The notes below the pieces were generated by a model. The model worked only from the letters and a program-made list of their open reading frames with translations. It searched no databases and had not been told where the DNA came from. From contig NZ_JBAHUR010000011.1 of NCBI RefSeq assembly GCF_036689815.1, positions 1 to 64,000 of the forward strand: a DNA stretch of 64,000 nt, in the 5' to 3' direction. Origin of the DNA: Magnetovibrio sp. PR-2. Its GTDB lineage: Bacteria; Pseudomonadota; Alphaproteobacteria; Rhodospirillales; Magnetovibrionaceae. This document shows positions 63,364-64,000 of this stretch, in pieces. The position numbers and the translations under genes were made by a program. Every line of letters begins with the position of its first letter. Position 1 is the stretch's first letter.

Positions 63364-63606
63364 CTACATATCCAGGGCGCGCTTGTAGATGTCCAAGAGG
63401 TCTTCTTGCTCTTGGCGCTCAGACACGTCCATTTTGCGCAGGCGCACGACTTGGCGCAAAATTTTGACGTCGAAGCCCGTGCCTTTGGCTTCGGAATAGA
63501 CTTCACGAATGTCTGCAGCCAGCGCCGCTTTTTCTTCTTCGAGACGTTCGATGCGCTCCACAAATGAGCGCAAGCGATCGCCTGCAATGCCACCAACGTC
63601 GGTCAT
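63364..63606 (-). CDS. gapR: GapR/DUF2312 nucleoid-associated protein
   Basis: 80 residues. A helix-rich basic/acidic pattern: [20 protein letters not shown], then [29 protein letters not shown] and a C-terminal helix. In Caulobacter GapR binds AT-rich, overtwisted DNA ahead of the replication fork. The gene is nearly always present in alphaproteobacteria. Co-directional with elbB. Confidence 0.93.
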   Translation of the reverse strand: MTDVGGIAGDRLRSFVERIERLEEEKAALAADIREVYSEAKGTGFDVKILRQVVRLRKMDVSERQEQEDLLDIYKRALDM

Positions 63607-63700
63607 GGTGAAATCCTTTGATGCATTTACGTTGGCGGAAACTTAGCCGCCAAGTCCTGTTCCGTCCATGTGGAAAACCTGGGGGTAACAGGGGATAACT

Positions 63701-64000
63701 TCAAAGATCCTCAACGGTGGTGGTGACCAGCCAATCGACCACGGCTTGCAGGGCTTCTTCATGGCTGGCACCCAGGCCCAGGGCGGTGTCATAGGCTTTG
63801 ATTTGTTCATGCGCACTGGTGCCCAGATCCAAAATTGTGGGAATGCGCGCAAGTTCTTTTTCGCAGCCCAAAACCTTGGCGTCTTCAGCCAGCATGTCCA
63901 TCAATTCCGCCATCAATTCGCGGAACGGCACCATTTCGCCGCGGCCGAAATCGATCATACCTTCGTCCACACCGTAGCGCTGTGCGCGCCAACGGTTTTC
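63701..64000 (-). CDS. Carboxylate-amine ligase (GCS2 type), C-terminal part
   Basis: 100 residues, cut by the right edge. Reading the last 30 bases of the window gives ENRWRAQRYGVDEGMIDFGR, followed by a helical C-terminus. ENRWRAQRYG is a mark of the YbdK/GshA-like carboxylate-amine ligase group. The reaction (a glutamate-cysteine-type ligation) is inferred from the family; the catalytic half is not in the window. Upstream of and co-directional with gapR. Confidence 0.8.
   Translation of the reverse strand, partial: ENRWRAQRYGVDEGMIDFGRGEMVPFRELMAELMDMLAEDAKVLGCEKELARIPTILDLGTSAHEQIKAYDTALGLGASHEEALQAVVDWLVTTTVEDL

Noticed and set aside
1-64000. tRNA or rRNA genes
   Set aside because: I looked for tRNA-like TTCGA-loop and CCA-end patterns in the gaps and for rRNA sequence, and saw none; a covariance-model scan would settle it.

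Overview
The window reads as chromosomal DNA of an alphaproteobacterium, most likely a Rhodospirillales relative with marine or magnetotactic-type kin. This is judged from gene families and neighbourhoods, not from any search. The pointers are: a three-gene bc1 operon (petABC); glycine decarboxylase split into gcvPA/gcvPB behind a tandem glycine riboswitch; a GapR (DUF2312) nucleoid protein; the block DUF1285 - Nudix CoA pyrophosphatase - DUF6111 - CCA transferase; and mtnP-mtnA followed by a class II aldolase, as known from Rhodospirillum. Almost all of the window is dense and GC-rich. The first ~930 bases are clearly AT-richer.

Layout. 1-950: 5' part of an AAA/OLD-type ATPase gene running off the left edge, plus a REP-like hairpin. 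951-4444: envelope genes (two lipoproteins, a TraT-like lipoprotein, a secreted trypsin-like protease). 4657-7425: mtnP-mtnA-aldolase, a methylthioadenosine salvage (DHAP shunt) operon. 7543-10176: cytochrome bc1. 10457-13795: TrmL, then the CCA/DUF6111/Nudix/DUF1285 operon. 13916-18666: LysR/pirin pair, OsmC, a lipoprotein, a small conserved protein, a membrane diguanylate cyclase. 18682-22234: MarR with an Acg-type nitroreductase, and a histidine kinase ending in a hemerythrin domain. 22543-27240: glycine cleavage operon. 27379-35418: lipoprotein, tandem CDGSH protein, peptidoglycan-binding repeat protein, thrB-rnhA, a nested inverted-repeat element, peroxiredoxin, DsbD/ScsB, YqgE. 35486-42387: Gly/Tyr/Trp-rich exported protein, metal(loid) permease, TAXI binding protein, M16 peptidase-thrC, lrgAB, a 37-residue membrane protein. 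42409-51364: M32 peptidase, ctaB, an odd heme-copper-oxidase-like protein, DUF420, a small membrane protein, then coxA, coxB, SCO and coxC. 51743-57110: a GAF-PP2C-HATPase protein, a STAS protein and an Mla lipid-transport operon. 57107-64000: RNA methyltransferase, divergent PEP carboxylase, CBS protein, CheY-like receiver, ElbB, GapR and the 3' part of a carboxylate-amine ligase gene.

Functionally the window holds much of an aerobic respiratory chain (bc1 and a caa3/aa3-type oxidase with heme O synthase and a SCO copper chaperone), C1/glycine and sulfur-nucleoside salvage, threonine synthesis (thrB, thrC), and outer-membrane lipid maintenance. The items most worth a second look are: (1) the ~260 bp compound palindrome between rnhA and the peroxiredoxin gene, built of 32 bp terminal inverted repeats around two hairpins with mutually complementary loops; (2) a partner-switching phosphatase/kinase plus STAS protein placed directly upstream of mlaEFD, which may gate lipid transport; (3) an oxidase locus whose catalytic subunit lacks both the usual helix-VI Glu and the K-channel Lys, next to an oxidase-like protein without the CuB His-His pair; and (4) a PEP carboxylase with several family motifs changed.
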